Positions 17,980-28,553 of a stretch of 64,000 nt of DNA are shown one piece after another (the stretch's first letter is position 1; each line of letters opens with the position of its first letter). Made by a program: the position numbers and the translations under genes. The stretch comes from Comamonas phosphati. GTDB lineage: Bacteria; Pseudomonadota; Gammaproteobacteria; Burkholderiales; Burkholderiaceae_C. The notes below the pieces were generated by a model. That model did not search any database and was not told the DNA's origin. It saw only the letters and a list, made by a program, of their open reading frames with translations. The stretch spans positions 124,001 through 188,000 of the forward strand of contig NZ_BMEU01000004.1 in the NCBI RefSeq assembly GCF_014637085.1, given 5' to 3'.

Positions 17980-18273
17980 ATGCTGCGCCTGAATCTGCTG
18001 CTGCTGCTGGCGGTCATGGCCAGCGCCATCTTTCTCGTGCACACGCAGTACGAGTCGCGCAAGCTCTTTACCGAGCTGGACCGCGCCGAGGTCGAGTCGC
18101 GCCGCCTGGCCACGGACCAGCAGCGCCTGCAGGTCGAAAAGCGGGCCCAGGCCACGCCCCAGCGCATCGAGACGCTGGCCCGCGAGCGGCTGCAGATGAA
18201 GTCGGCCTCGCCGGCCATCACGCAGTATGTGCAGGACGGCTCCCGCACCTCGGGTACGGGGGCTGCCCGATGA
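17980..18273 (+). CDS. ftsL: Cell division protein FtsL
   Basis: FtsL is a small bitopic division protein that links FtsQ and FtsB to FtsW/FtsI activation. The 97-residue product has a membrane segment at ~4-20 (NLLLLLAVMASAIFLV) and a periplasmic coiled coil at ~25-75. It starts 43 bases after rsmH and ends in a 4-base overlap with ftsI. Confidence 0.9.
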   Translation: MLRLNLLLLLAVMASAIFLVHTQYESRKLFTELDRAEVESRRLATDQQRLQVEKRAQATPQRIETLARERLQMKSASPAITQYVQDGSRTSGTGAAR

Positions 18274-20018
18274 CGCGCAGCGTGCTCTACACCTCCAGCC
18301 CGCTGCTGGCGTCCAAGACGCCGCTGTGGCGCAGCAAGATGATCGTGGCCATGCTGGGCCTGGGCTTTCTGGGCCTGGGCGCGCGCGCGGCCTATGTCCA
18401 GGTGTTCGGCAACGATTTCTTCAAGCGCCAGGGCCTGGTGCGCTTCGCGCGCACGCTGGAGCTGCCGGCCAACCGCGGCCGCCTGCTGGACCGCAACGGC
18501 CTGATCCTGGCCTCGAGCGTGCCGGCCGCCAGCATCTGGGCCATCCCCGAGGACGTGGACCACGGCGACCCCGAGGTGCAGGCCAAGCTCAAGACCATCG
18601 CCAAGCTCATGGACATGCCGCCGGCCGAGCTGCAGAAGAAGCTGGCCGAAGAGGACAAGACCTTCGTCTGGATCAAGCGCCAGCTCGACTGGGAGGTGGG
18701 CCAGAAAATCCTGGCGCTCAACGTCAAGGGCATCTACAACCGCAAGGAATACAAGCGCCAGTACCCCGAGGGCGAGTCGGCCGCCCACGTCGTGGGCTTC
18801 ACCAATGTGGAGGACCATGGCCAGGAAGGCATGGAGCTGGCCTTCGACAAGGAGCTGGCCGGCAGGGCCGGCTCGCGCCGCGTGATCAAGGACCGACTGG
18901 GCCGCGTGGTCGAGGGCGTGGGCGAGGAAGTGCCGCCCCAGGACGGGCAGGACATCCAGCTGTCCATAGACAGCAAGGTCCAGTACTACGCCTATCAGAA
19001 GCTCAAGCAGCAGGTCGAGATCAACAAGGCCAAGGCCGGCAGCGTGGTGGTCATGGATGCCCACACGGGCGAGCTGCTGGCGCTGGCCAACTACCCCAGC
19101 TACGACCCCGGCCACCGCAAGAACCTGACCGGCGAGCAGCTGCGCAACCGCGCGCTGACCGACACCTTCGAGCCGGGCTCGACCATGAAGCCCATTACCA
19201 TCGCCACGGCGCTGGAGCTCAAGCGGGTCAAGCCTTCCACCATCATCGATACCTCGCCGGGCCGCTACACGGTGACGGGCTCCACCATCACCGACACGCA
19301 CAACTACGGCGTGCTGACCGTGGAAGGCGTGATCCAGAAGTCCAGCAACGTGGGTGCGACCAAGGTGGCGCAAAAGCTCTCGGCGCAGGAAATGTGGGAG
19401 CATTTCAGCTCGCTGGGTTTCGGGCAGAAGCCCCAGATCCAGTTTCCCGGCGCGGTCTCGGGCCGCCTGCGTCCCTGGAAGACCTGGAAGCCCATCGAGC
19501 AGGCAACCATGTCCTACGGCTACGGCCTGTCGGCTTCGCTGCTGCAGATGGCGCGCTCGTACACCGTGTTCTCCAACGACGGCAACGTCATTCCCTCGAC
19601 CATCCTCAGGAGCACCGAGCCGCCCGTGGGCGTGCGCGTGTTCTCGGCCGAGAACGCCGCCGCCGTGCGCCACATGCTGTGGCTGGCCGCGGGCCCGGGC
19701 GGCACCGGCCAGAAGGCGCAGGCCGAGGGCTACACCATCGGCGGCAAGTCCGGCACGGCGCGGAAGCAGCAGGGCAAGGGCTATGCGGCCGGCAAGTACC
19801 GCGCCTGGTTCACGGGCATGGCACCCATCGACAAGCCGCGCATCATCGTGGCGGTGATGGTGGATGAGCCCAGCGCCGGCTCCTACTACGGCGGCACCGT
19901 GGCGGGCCCGGTGTTTGCCGATGTGGTGCAGCAGACGCTGCGCTTCATGGGCGTGCCGCCGGACAAGGAAGTCAAGCCTCAGATCGTGGCTGCCCCGCCC
20001 GAGGAGCCCGTGCTATGA
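18270..20018 (+). CDS. ftsI: Septal peptidoglycan transpeptidase FtsI (PBP3)
   Basis: FtsI crosslinks septal peptidoglycan and is the target of several beta-lactams. The 582-residue protein has one N-terminal membrane segment (~25-45), a pedestal domain with GRLLDRNG near 71, and a transpeptidase domain with the catalytic STMK (S304), SSN (~357) and KSGT (~493). Start and stop both overlap neighbours by 4 bases (ftsL, murE). Confidence 0.95.
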   Translation: MTRSVLYTSSPLLASKTPLWRSKMIVAMLGLGFLGLGARAAYVQVFGNDFFKRQGLVRFARTLELPANRGRLLDRNGLILASSVPAASIWAIPEDVDHGDPEVQAKLKTIAKLMDMPPAELQKKLAEEDKTFVWIKRQLDWEVGQKILALNVKGIYNRKEYKRQYPEGESAAHVVGFTNVEDHGQEGMELAFDKELAGRAGSRRVIKDRLGRVVEGVGEEVPPQDGQDIQLSIDSKVQYYAYQKLKQQVEINKAKAGSVVVMDAHTGELLALANYPSYDPGHRKNLTGEQLRNRALTDTFEPGSTMKPITIATALELKRVKPSTIIDTSPGRYTVTGSTITDTHNYGVLTVEGVIQKSSNVGATKVAQKLSAQEMWEHFSSLGFGQKPQIQFPGAVSGRLRPWKTWKPIEQATMSYGYGLSASLLQMARSYTVFSNDGNVIPSTILRSTEPPVGVRVFSAENAAAVRHMLWLAAGPGGTGQKAQAEGYTIGGKSGTARKQQGKGYAAGKYRAWFTGMAPIDKPRIIVAVMVDEPSAGSYYGGTVAGPVFADVVQQTLRFMGVPPDKEVKPQIVAAPPEEPVL

Positions 20019-21559
20019 GCACCACCCCTGCTGGCATCCATCATCTGGCCACGGTTGCCGATGCCGTGGCCTGGCTGCGCGCGCGCGTTGAGCCGGTTCG
20101 GGGCAACCTGCAGACCGACAGCCGCAAGGTCGGCGCGGGCGATGCCTTCATCGCCTGGCCGGGCGCCGCCACCGACGGCCGCGCCTATGTGGCCAAGGCC
20201 CTGGAGCAGGGCGCGGCCGCCGTGCTCGTGGAGGCCGAAGGCCTGGCGGGCTTCGAGCTGCAGGGCGAGCAGAAGGGGCGCATTGCCGCCTTGAAGGGCC
20301 TCAAGGCCGCCACCGGCCTGATCGCCGACCAGTGGTTTGCCCATCCCAGCCAGGAGCTCGAGGTGCTGGCCGTGACCGGCACCAACGGCAAGACCACCAC
20401 GGCCTGGTGGCTCGCGCATGCGCTATCGAAAGTGAAACTGCAGGCGCGCAGCGGCGCTGCGCTGGTCGGCACCCTGGGCGTGGGCGTGCCGCCGCATCTG
20501 GAATACACGGGCCTGACCACGCCCGACCCGGTGCGGTTGCAGCGCGCCTTCCGCGAATATGCGGATGCGGGCCTGGCGGCCTGCGCCATCGAGGCCTCGT
20601 CCATCGGCATCGTCGAGCACCGCCTCGACGGCACCCGCATCCGCGTGGCGCTGTTCACCAATTTCACCCAGGACCACCTGGATTACCACGGCAGCATGGA
20701 CGCCTACTGGCAGGCCAAGGCCGCGCTGTTCGTCTGGCCGGGCCTGCAGGCCGCCGTGGTCAATGTGGACGATGCCCATGGCGCCAGGCTCTGGGCCGAT
20801 CTACAGGGCCGTCCGCTGGATCTGTGGAGTGTTTCCATCCAGGGCCCGGCGCGCCTGCAGGCCAGGGACATCCGCCTCGACGAGCAGGGCCTGGCCTTCA
20901 CCGTGGTGGAGGCCGAAGCCGCTCCAGAACAAGGCCTGCGCATGAGCACGCGCCTCGTGGGCCAGTACAACGTATCCAATCTGCTGGGCGTGCTCGCGGC
21001 CCTGCGCAGCCTGGGGCTGAGCCTGCAAGAGGCCGCGGCCGCCTGCGCGCACCTGGAGCCCGTGCCCGGCCGCATGCAGCAGATCGCCCGGAGCGGCCAG
21101 CCGCTGGTGGCCGTGGACTACGCCCATACCCCCGATGCGCTGGAGAAGGCGCTGCAGGCGCTGCAGCCTGCGGCCCGCCAGCGCGGCGGCAGGCTGTGGT
21201 GCGTGTTCGGCTGCGGCGGCGACCGCGACCACACCAAGCGCCCGCTCATGGGGCAGGCCGCCCAGGCCTATGCCGACTGCGTGCTCGTCACCAGTGACAA
21301 CCCGCGCAGCGAAGTGCCCGAACGCATCATCGACCAGATCCTGGCCGGCATGCGCGCGGGCGAGAACCTCCATGTCCAGGCCGACCGCGCGGCGGCCATT
21401 GCCGAGGCCCTGGCCCGCGCCGATGCGCGCGACGTGGTGCTGATCGCCGGCAAGGGACATGAGGACTACCAGGAGACGAAGGGCGTGCGCCATCCGTTCT
21501 CCGACATGGCCGAGGCGCACCAGGCGCTGGCGGCCCGCGAAGGAAAGAAACGGTCATGA
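20015..21559 (+). CDS. murE: UDP-MurNAc-L-Ala-D-Glu:meso-DAP ligase
   Basis: MurE adds meso-diaminopimelate to the UDP-MurNAc dipeptide, using ATP. The 514-residue protein has the P-loop TGTNGKTTT (~119), the YHGSMDAYW region (~228) and DNPRSE (~428), the motif that selects meso-DAP over lysine. Together with dapF this indicates DAP-type peptidoglycan. Both ends overlap neighbours by 4 bases. Confidence 0.95.
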   Translation: MSTTPAGIHHLATVADAVAWLRARVEPVRGNLQTDSRKVGAGDAFIAWPGAATDGRAYVAKALEQGAAAVLVEAEGLAGFELQGEQKGRIAALKGLKAATGLIADQWFAHPSQELEVLAVTGTNGKTTTAWWLAHALSKVKLQARSGAALVGTLGVGVPPHLEYTGLTTPDPVRLQRAFREYADAGLAACAIEASSIGIVEHRLDGTRIRVALFTNFTQDHLDYHGSMDAYWQAKAALFVWPGLQAAVVNVDDAHGARLWADLQGRPLDLWSVSIQGPARLQARDIRLDEQGLAFTVVEAEAAPEQGLRMSTRLVGQYNVSNLLGVLAALRSLGLSLQEAAAACAHLEPVPGRMQQIARSGQPLVAVDYAHTPDALEKALQALQPAARQRGGRLWCVFGCGGDRDHTKRPLMGQAAQAYADCVLVTSDNPRSEVPERIIDQILAGMRAGENLHVQADRAAAIAEALARADARDVVLIAGKGHEDYQETKGVRHPFSDMAEAHQALAAREGKKRS

Positions 21560-22998
21560 TGACCTTGCAAAAAGCGCTGGAGCTGCTCCAGGCGCATATC
21601 CCCGAGGCCCGCCTGATCGGCGACGGCCAGACCCTGCTGGCGCGCGTGCACACCGACACGCGCACGCTGCAGGCCGGGGATTTGTTCGTGGCCCTCAAGG
21701 GCGAGCGTTTCGACGCCCATGATTTCCTGCCCCAGGCCAAGGCCACCGGCGCGGTGGCGGCACTGGCGGCGCACGGCCTGGCCGAGGCCGGCCTGTCCGG
21801 CATCGAGGTGCCCGACACCCTGGCGGCCCTCGGTGCGCTGGCGCGCGCCTGGCGCGGCCAGTTCGAGCTGCCGCTGATCGCGGTGACGGGCAGCAACGGC
21901 AAGACCACGGTCACGCAGATGATGGCCTCCATCCTGCAAGCCCATGCTGGCGACGCGGCACTGGCCACGCGCGGCAACTTCAACAACTCCATCGGCATGC
22001 CGCTCAATCTGCTGCGCATGACGGCCGGGCACCGCATCGCCGTGCTGGAGATGGGCATGAACCACCCCGGCGAGATCGCCGAGCTGGCGGCGATAGCCCA
22101 GCCCACGGTGGCCCTGGTCAACAACGCCCAGCGCGAACACCAGGAATTCATGCACACGGTGGAAGCCGTGGCGCGCGAGAACGGCTCGGTCCTCTCCTTC
22201 CTGCCGGCCGACGGCGTGGCCGTGTTCCCCGCGGGCGACACCTATACCGCGCTGTGGACCGAGCTGGCGGCCGGCCGTGCCTGCCTGATGTTTGGCGAGG
22301 CAGCGGACGGTGCCCAGGTGTTTGCCTCCGACCTGGCCTGGCGCGATGGCGCCTGGGCCGTGCAGCTCCATACGCCGCAAGGCCAGGCTCCGGTGCGGCT
22401 GCACATTGCCGGCCGCCACAACGTGCGCAATGCGCTGGCCGCTGCGGCCTGCGCCCATGCGGCCGGCGTGCCGCTGGCCGCCATCGCGCAGGGGCTGTCG
22501 AGCTTCGAGCCGGTCACCGGCCGCTCGCGCGCGCTGGCGGTTTCCTTCCAGGGCCGTTCGGTCACCGTGGTGGACGACACCTACAACGCCAATCCCGACT
22601 CGGTGGCCGCAGCCATAGCAGTGCTGCGCGAGCTGCCGGCGCCCCAGCTGCTGGTGCTGGGCGACATGGGCGAGGTGGGCGACAACGGCCCGCAATTCCA
22701 TGCCGAGGCCGGCCTGCTGGCCCGGCAGCAAAACATTCCCGGCTTCTTTGCGCTGGGGGCGCAAAGCGCATACGCCACCGCGGCCTTCAATGCCGAGCAG
22801 GGTGGCGAAGCTAGGCATTTCGATAGCATGCAGGCCCTTGTGCAGGCCGTGTGCGCAGTTCTGCCCGAAGTGGGCAGCGTGTTGGTCAAGGGTTCGCGGT
22901 TCATGAAGATGGAGCAAGTGGTGCAGGCCATTGAAGCCTGTGCAGACAAGGCGCAGGGCGGGAAGCCGGGCAATGATGGGGAGGCTGCATGCTGCTGA
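21556..22998 (+). CDS. murF: UDP-MurNAc-tripeptide:D-Ala-D-Ala ligase
   Basis: MurF completes the UDP-MurNAc pentapeptide by adding D-Ala-D-Ala. The 480-residue protein shows [13 protein letters not shown] (~112), [12 protein letters not shown] (~137), the [10 protein letters not shown] loop (~194) and [10 protein letters not shown] (~338). The start overlaps murE and the end overlaps mraY by 10 bases. Confidence 0.95.
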   Translation: MMTLQKALELLQAHIPEARLIGDGQTLLARVHTDTRTLQAGDLFVALKGERFDAHDFLPQAKATGAVAALAAHGLAEAGLSGIEVPDTLAALGALARAWRGQFELPLIAVTGSNGKTTVTQMMASILQAHAGDAALATRGNFNNSIGMPLNLLRMTAGHRIAVLEMGMNHPGEIAELAAIAQPTVALVNNAQREHQEFMHTVEAVARENGSVLSFLPADGVAVFPAGDTYTALWTELAAGRACLMFGEAADGAQVFASDLAWRDGAWAVQLHTPQGQAPVRLHIAGRHNVRNALAAAACAHAAGVPLAAIAQGLSSFEPVTGRSRALAVSFQGRSVTVVDDTYNANPDSVAAAIAVLRELPAPQLLVLGDMGEVGDNGPQFHAEAGLLARQQNIPGFFALGAQSAYATAAFNAEQGGEARHFDSMQALVQAVCAVLPEVGSVLVKGSRFMKMEQVVQAIEACADKAQGGKPGNDGEAACC

Positions 22999-24167
22999 TG
23001 CTTGCCCAGTGGCTGCAAGGCCTGTCGCCAGACTTCGGTTTTCTGCGCGTCTTCCAGTACCTGACGCTGCGCGCCGTGCTGGCGGCCGTCACGGCCCTGC
23101 TGATCGGCCTGTTCATCGGCCCCAGGGCCATCCGCATGCTCACCGCGCTCAAGATCGGCCAGCCCGTGCGCGGCTATGCCATGGAGACGCACCTGGTCAA
23201 GAGCGGCACGCCCACCATGGGCGGTGTGCTGATCCTGTTCTCCATCGCCATGTCCACGCTGCTGTGGTTCGACCTGTCCAACCGCTTCGTCTGGATCGTG
23301 CTGCTGGTCACGCTGGGCTTTGGCGCCATCGGCTGGGTGGATGACTGGCGCAAGGTGGTCAACAAGGACCCCGAGGGCATGCGTTCGGGCGAGAAGTATT
23401 TCTGGCAGTCGGTGATCGGCCTGCTGGCCGCGCTGTACCTGGTGTTCTGCGTGTCGGAGAACACCAATGCCCAGGTGTTCGAGCTGTTCGTGTCCTGGGT
23501 GCAGTCGGGCTTCTCGATGGATCTGCCGCCCAAGGCTGGCCTGCTCGTGCCCTTCTTCAAGGAGGTCAGCTATCCGCTGGGCGTGTTCGGCTTCGTGATC
23601 ATGACCTATCTGGTCATCGTGGGCGCCAGCAATGCCGTGAACCTGACCGACGGCCTGGACGGCCTGGCCATCATGCCGGTGATCCTGGTCGGCTCCTCGC
23701 TGGGCATTTTTGCCTATGTGACCGGCAATGCCGGCTATGCCAAATACCTGCTGTTCCCGCATATCCCGGGCTCGGGCGAGCTGATGGTGTTCTGCGGCGC
23801 CATGGGCGGCGCGGGCCTGGCCTTTCTGTGGTTCAACGCCCATCCGGCCCAGGTCTTCATGGGCGACGTGGGCGCGCTGGCCCTGGGCGCGGCCCTGGGC
23901 ACGATTGCCGTGATCGTGCGCCAGGAAATCGTGCTGGCCATCATGGGCGGCATCTTCGTGGTCGAGGCCCTGTCCGTGATGCTGCAGGTGAGCTGGTTCA
24001 AGTACACCAAGAAGCGCTACGGCGAAGGCCGGCGCCTGCTGAAGATGGCGCCGCTGCACCATCATTTTGAAAAGAGCGGCTGGAAGGAAACCCAGGTCGT
24101 GATCCGCTTCTGGATCATCACCATGCTGCTGTGCCTGCTGGGTCTGTCGACCCTGAAGCTGAGGTGA
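22989..24167 (+). CDS. mraY: Phospho-MurNAc-pentapeptide translocase MraY
   Basis: MraY transfers phospho-MurNAc-pentapeptide to undecaprenyl phosphate, forming lipid I at the inner membrane. The 392-residue protein has about ten membrane segments and the catalytic motifs GTPTMGG (~71), DDWRK (~118), [13 protein letters not shown] (~215) and APLHHHFE (~355). It starts inside murF, and murD follows after 5 bases. Confidence 0.95.
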   Translation: MLLMLAQWLQGLSPDFGFLRVFQYLTLRAVLAAVTALLIGLFIGPRAIRMLTALKIGQPVRGYAMETHLVKSGTPTMGGVLILFSIAMSTLLWFDLSNRFVWIVLLVTLGFGAIGWVDDWRKVVNKDPEGMRSGEKYFWQSVIGLLAALYLVFCVSENTNAQVFELFVSWVQSGFSMDLPPKAGLLVPFFKEVSYPLGVFGFVIMTYLVIVGASNAVNLTDGLDGLAIMPVILVGSSLGIFAYVTGNAGYAKYLLFPHIPGSGELMVFCGAMGGAGLAFLWFNAHPAQVFMGDVGALALGAALGTIAVIVRQEIVLAIMGGIFVVEALSVMLQVSWFKYTKKRYGEGRRLLKMAPLHHHFEKSGWKETQVVIRFWIITMLLCLLGLSTLKLR

Positions 24168-24172
24168 CCGCC

Positions 24173-26128
24173 ATGCAGGACGAAGACCTCAAGCTCGACA
24201 TTCAGGCACTGGACGCGGCGCTGGAACAGGCGGTTGAAGGCTATACGCATGCTATCGATGTTGAAGCTGCTGGCGCTGATATAAACAGTGTTTCAGCGTT
24301 GAATGGGGTGGAAGTGCTTGATATGACTGCGCAAGCAGCTTCTGAAACAGAAGCGGCTGCTGTGGCTGTCCCCGCCGATGTCGAGGCGCTGGCCCGCACC
24401 CCGGGCGAAGAGCCGATTCCCGACATCTCCACGCTGACGGCCGCCCGCGATGCGGCCGCCTTCGTGGCGCAGATTTTTGCCGATCCGGGCGTGTCCGATA
24501 CCGCTGACGGCGAAGTCACGGCCGTGGCGGCCGAGCAGGCTCCGGTGGCAGAAGCAGTGCAGCTGCCGCCCGTTCCGGTGCAGTGGCCGCAGGGCGCCGA
24601 GCAGCATCTGCGGGGCCAGCGCGTGCTGATCCTGGGCCTGGGCATTTCCGGCATCGCCATGGCCCGCTGGTGCGCGCGCGCCGGTGCCGAGGTCACGGTG
24701 GCCGATACGCGCGAGGCGCCCCCGCATCTGGCCACGCTGCAGGCCGAGCTGCCCGGCGTGCGCTTTGTGGCAGGCAGCCTCACCGCCGCCCTGGTGGACG
24801 GCCAGAGCCTGAGCTGCGTCTACCGCTCGCCGGGCCTGAGCCCCGAGACCGTGGCACCCGTGTTCCAGGCGGCGCGCGCCATCGGCCTGCCCGTGGGCGG
24901 CGAGCTCGACCTGTTCGCCATGGCGCTCAAGGGGATGGAAGAGGCCCACGGCTACCAGCCCGCCGTGCTGGGCATCACCGGCACCAACGGCAAGACCACG
25001 GTGACCTCGCTGACCGGCCAGCTGCTCAAACATGCGGGCCTGGCGGTGGGCGTGGCCGGCAACATCGGCCCCACGCTGCTCGATACGCTGAGCCAGCGCA
25101 TCGACGCCGAAACCCTGCCCCGGGCCTGGGTGCTGGAGCTGTCCAGCTTCCAGCTCGACGGCTGCCACGGCTTCGAGCCCACGGCCGCGGCCGTGCTCAA
25201 CATCACCCAGGATCACCTGGACTGGCACGGCAGCCTGCAGGCCTATGCCGATGCCAAGTCGCGCATCTTCGGCCAGGGCGGCCTGATGGTGCTCAACCGC
25301 GAAGATCCCCTGGTCATGGCCATGCTGCCGGCGCCCGAGCCGGTGCCCGGCAAGCGCGGCAAGACCTTCCAGCGGCCCTATGTGACTTTTGGCGGCGACA
25401 TGCCGCGCCGTCCCGGCGACTTCGGCATCGAGGTCGTCAACGGCATGACCTGGCTGGTGCGCGCCCATGAGGCCGACGAAACGGCCAAGGGCAAGAGTGT
25501 GAACGGTCGCGCCGACGACCTGCATATCCAGCGCCTGATGCCGGCCGATGCGCTGCGCATCCGCGGCCGCCACAACGCCATCAATGCGCTGTCGGCCCTG
25601 GCCCTGGCCACGGCGGCCGGCTGCGCGCTGGCGCCGCTGCTCTACGCCCTGCGCGAATACCGCGGCGAGCCGCACCGCGTGCAGCCCATAGGCCGCGTCA
25701 ACGAGGTCGAATACTTCGACGACAGCAAGGGCACCAATGTGGGCGCCACGGTGGCCGCGATGACCGGCCTGGGTGTGGATCACCGCATCGTGGTGATCCT
25801 GGGCGGCCTGGGCAAGGGCCAGGACTTTGCGCCGCTGGCCGCGCCCGTGGCCCGCCATGTGCGCGCCGCCGTGCTGATCGGCCAGGACGGCCCGCTAATC
25901 CGCGCGGCCCTGTCCGACTGCGGCGTGCAGCTGCTGGACGCCACGACCATGCAGGACGCCGTGGGCAAGGCCGCCGGCCTGGCCCATGCCGGCGATGCCG
26001 TGCTGCTGTCGCCCGCGTGCGCCAGCATGGACATGTTCAAGGACTACGCGGACCGCGCCGAACAATTCGTGCAGGCCGTGCGCGCGCTGGCGCTGGACGC
26101 CGGCCAGGAACTGGAGGAGGGCGCATGA
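24173..26128 (+). CDS. murD: UDP-MurNAc-L-Ala:D-Glu ligase with a ~145-residue N-terminal extension
   Basis: MurD adds D-glutamate to UDP-MurNAc-L-alanine. The enzyme core starts near residue 148 ([16 protein letters not shown]), with P-loop [11 protein letters not shown] (~280), DHLDWHG (~352), and [11 protein letters not shown] (~518). At 651 residues it is far longer than the usual 440-500. The first ~145 residues are acidic, Ala/Val/Glu-rich and probably disordered. Codons 21-45 (24233-24305) look like an inserted interspersed repeat. The start is fixed by GAGGTG five bases after the mraY stop; no internal start has comparable support. ftsW overlaps by 4 bases. Confidence 0.9.
   Translation: MQDEDLKLDIQALDAALEQAVEGYTHAIDVEAAGADINSVSALNGVEVLDMTAQAASETEAAAVAVPADVEALARTPGEEPIPDISTLTAARDAAAFVAQIFADPGVSDTADGEVTAVAAEQAPVAEAVQLPPVPVQWPQGAEQHLRGQRVLILGLGISGIAMARWCARAGAEVTVADTREAPPHLATLQAELPGVRFVAGSLTAALVDGQSLSCVYRSPGLSPETVAPVFQAARAIGLPVGGELDLFAMALKGMEEAHGYQPAVLGITGTNGKTTVTSLTGQLLKHAGLAVGVAGNIGPTLLDTLSQRIDAETLPRAWVLELSSFQLDGCHGFEPTAAAVLNITQDHLDWHGSLQAYADAKSRIFGQGGLMVLNREDPLVMAMLPAPEPVPGKRGKTFQRPYVTFGGDMPRRPGDFGIEVVNGMTWLVRAHEADETAKGKSVNGRADDLHIQRLMPADALRIRGRHNAINALSALALATAAGCALAPLLYALREYRGEPHRVQPIGRVNEVEYFDDSKGTNVGATVAAMTGLGVDHRIVVILGGLGKGQDFAPLAAPVARHVRAAVLIGQDGPLIRAALSDCGVQLLDATTMQDAVGKAAGLAHAGDAVLLSPACASMDMFKDYADRAEQFVQAVRALALDAGQELEEGA
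24233..24305 (+). repeat. TTGATAGCTG-type repeat inside murD coding sequence
   Basis: TTGAAGCTGCTGGCGCT followed by AGTGTTTCAGCGTTGA resembles the intergenic copy at 1430-1475 (TTGATAGCTGTTGGCGCTT ... AGTGTTTGAAGCCTG). The stretch is more AT-rich than its surroundings and is read in frame. Match judged by eye. Confidence 0.4.
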
Positions 26129-27408
26129 CTGCCGCATTCCTGACCGGTGTTTCCTCGCGCCTGCGTTCGCGTCTTCACTCGTGGCTGCGCAGCGGCGGGG
26201 ACAGGCCCATCGACGTGCTGCCGGTGCGCGTGGGCGGGCCGCAGTACCACCGACCCACGCAGACCCCGGCCAGCGTGCTGGGGCTGGACCAGGCATTGAT
26301 CTGGGTGGTGATCGGCCTGCTGGCCTGGAGCCTGGTCATGGTGTATTCGGCATCGATCGCGATGCCCGACAACCCGCGTTTCGGCAAGATCGCGCCCTAC
26401 CACTTCCTGCTGCGCCATGCCATGTCGATAGGCATGGCCTTCGTGGCGGCGCTGCTGGCCTTCCAGGTGCCCATGTCGGCCTGGGAGAAGGTGGCGCGCA
26501 AGCTGTTCATCGTCTCCATCGTGCTGCTGGCGGCGGTGCTGATCCCTCACGTGGGCACGGTGGTCAACGGCGCGCGGCGCTGGCTGTCGCTGGGCATCAT
26601 GAACTTCCAGCCTTCGGAACTGGCCAAGTTCTCGGTGCTCATCTACGCGGCCGACTACATGGTGCGCAAGATGGAGGTCAAGGAGCGGTTCTTCCGCGCC
26701 GTGCTGCCCATGGCCGTGGCCGTGGTGCTGGTCGGCGTGCTGCTGCTGGCCGAGCCCGACATGGGCGCCTTCATGGTGATCGTGGTGATCTCCATGGGCA
26801 TTCTGTTCCTGGGCGGCGTGAACGCGCGCATGTTCTTCCTGATCGCCTTCCTGGTGGTGCTGGCCTTCGTGGGCATCATCGCCACCTCCGAATGGCGCCG
26901 CGAGCGCATCTTCGCCTACCTCGATCCCTGGGACGAGAAGCACGCGCTGGGCAAGGGCTACCAGCTCTCGCACGCGCTGATCGCCATCGGCCGCGGCCAG
27001 ATCTTCGGCGTGGGCCTGGGCCGCAGCGTGGAAAAGCTGCACTGGCTGCCCGAAGCGCATACCGACTTTCTGATGGCCGTGATCGGCGAGGAGTTCGGCC
27101 TCGTGGGCGTGCTGCTGATTGCCGTGGTCTTCCTGTGGCTGACCCGCCGCATCATGCTGATCGGCCGCCGCGCCATCGCGCTGGACCGCGTGTTCTCGGG
27201 GCTGGTGGCCGAGGGCGTGGCGATCTGGATCGGCTTCCAGGCCTTCATCAACATGGGCGTGAACCTGGGCGCGCTGCCCACCAAGGGCCTGACCCTGCCG
27301 CTGATGAGTTTCGGCGGCTCGGCGATCCTGATGAATCTGATAACGGTGGCCGTGGTGCTCAGAGTGGATTACGAAAACAAGCTGCTGATGAAGGGGGGCC
27401 ACGCATGA
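26125..27408 (+). CDS. ftsW: Septal peptidoglycan polymerase FtsW
   Basis: FtsW is the SEDS glycosyltransferase that polymerises septal glycan from lipid II with FtsI. The 427-residue protein has ten predicted membrane segments after a ~65-residue basic cytoplasmic N-terminus. Conserved features: NGARRWL (~150), FQPSELAK (~160), EPDMG (~210), the catalytic-loop [14 protein letters not shown] (~313) and [10 protein letters not shown] (~393). Overlaps: ATGA with murD and with murG. Confidence 0.93.
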   Translation: MTAAFLTGVSSRLRSRLHSWLRSGGDRPIDVLPVRVGGPQYHRPTQTPASVLGLDQALIWVVIGLLAWSLVMVYSASIAMPDNPRFGKIAPYHFLLRHAMSIGMAFVAALLAFQVPMSAWEKVARKLFIVSIVLLAAVLIPHVGTVVNGARRWLSLGIMNFQPSELAKFSVLIYAADYMVRKMEVKERFFRAVLPMAVAVVLVGVLLLAEPDMGAFMVIVVISMGILFLGGVNARMFFLIAFLVVLAFVGIIATSEWRRERIFAYLDPWDEKHALGKGYQLSHALIAIGRGQIFGVGLGRSVEKLHWLPEAHTDFLMAVIGEEFGLVGVLLIAVVFLWLTRRIMLIGRRAIALDRVFSGLVAEGVAIWIGFQAFINMGVNLGALPTKGLTLPLMSFGGSAILMNLITVAVVLRVDYENKLLMKGGHA

Positions 27409-28553
27409 GCCGCCCGGCCGTTCCGAAGGCTCATAGCACGGCAGCCCGTCAGGGCGAAGGTACTCCAGTGAGCCTGCCCGTTCAGCAAACAAGACAGCGC
27501 ACGGCGCTCATCATGGCCGGCGGCACCGGCGGCCATATCTTCCCGGGCCTGGCCGTGGCGCAGGAGCTGCGCGCGCGCGGCTGGACCGTTTACTGGCTGG
27601 GCACGCCGGGCTCCATGGAGTCGCGCATCGTGCCGCCCCAGGGCTTTGCCTTCGAGACCATCGATTTCGGCGGCGTGCGCGGCAAGGGGGTGAAGACCCT
27701 GCTGAGGCTGCCGGGCCGTCTGCTCAAGGCCTTTGCGCAGGCCCGCGCCGTGATGCGCCGCGTGCAGCCCGATGTGGTGCTGGGCCTGGGCGGCTACATC
27801 ACCGTGCCGGGCGGGCTGATGGCGGCGCTGTCCGGCAGGCCCGTGGTGCTGCACGAGCAGAACTCCGTGGCCGGCATGGCCAACAAGGTGGTGGCCGCCG
27901 TGGCCAAGCGCGTGTTCACGGCCTTCCCCGATGTGCTCGCCAAGGGCCAGTGGGTGGGCAACCCCCTGCGCCGTGCGTTCACCGAGCAGCCCGCGCCGGC
28001 CGAGCGCTTTGCCGGCCGCGGCGGGTCGCTCAAGCTGCTGGTGGTGGGCGGCAGCCTGGGCGCCAGGGCGCTCAACGAGATCGTGCCCCAGGCCCTGGCC
28101 CTGATCCCCGAGGCGCAGCGCCCGCAGGTGACGCACCAGAGCGGCGCGGCCCAGATCGATGCTTTGCGCGCCAACTACGCCGCTGCCGGCGTGCAGGCCG
28201 AGCTCACGCCCTTCATCGAGGACACGGCGCGGGCCTTTGCCGATGCCGATGTCATCGTCTGCCGCGCGGGCGCGAGCACGGTGACCGAGATCGCCGCCGT
28301 AGGCGCCGCCGCCATTTATGTGCCGTTTCCCGCTGCCGTGGACGACCACCAGACTTCCAATGCGCGCTTCCTGGTGGATGCCGGCGGCGGATGGTTGATG
28401 CCACAAAGCACTCTGAGCGCGCAAGGGTTGGCCGAAATGCTACAAAATATGCAGCGTGCGACGCTGCTGGAGCGCGCTGAACTAGCGAAGAAAATGCAAA
28501 AGATCGATGCCACCGAGAAGGTGGTCGCTGCCTGTGAGGAGTTGGCCGCATGA
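27405..28553 (+). CDS. murG: UDP-GlcNAc:lipid I GlcNAc transferase MurG
   Basis: MurG makes lipid II at the inner face of the membrane. The 382-residue GT28 protein has [10 protein letters not shown] (~40), [12 protein letters not shown] (~125), [12 protein letters not shown] (~145), GGSLGAR (~215) and the donor-site [10 protein letters not shown] (~286). I use the ATG overlapping the ftsW stop; this adds ~28 polar residues before the usual start, and a GTG at 27469 is the alternative. Confidence 0.93.
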   Translation: MSRPAVPKAHSTAARQGEGTPVSLPVQQTRQRTALIMAGGTGGHIFPGLAVAQELRARGWTVYWLGTPGSMESRIVPPQGFAFETIDFGGVRGKGVKTLLRLPGRLLKAFAQARAVMRRVQPDVVLGLGGYITVPGGLMAALSGRPVVLHEQNSVAGMANKVVAAVAKRVFTAFPDVLAKGQWVGNPLRRAFTEQPAPAERFAGRGGSLKLLVVGGSLGARALNEIVPQALALIPEAQRPQVTHQSGAAQIDALRANYAAAGVQAELTPFIEDTARAFADADVIVCRAGASTVTEIAAVGAAAIYVPFPAAVDDHQTSNARFLVDAGGGWLMPQSTLSAQGLAEMLQNMQRATLLERAELAKKMQKIDATEKVVAACEELAA

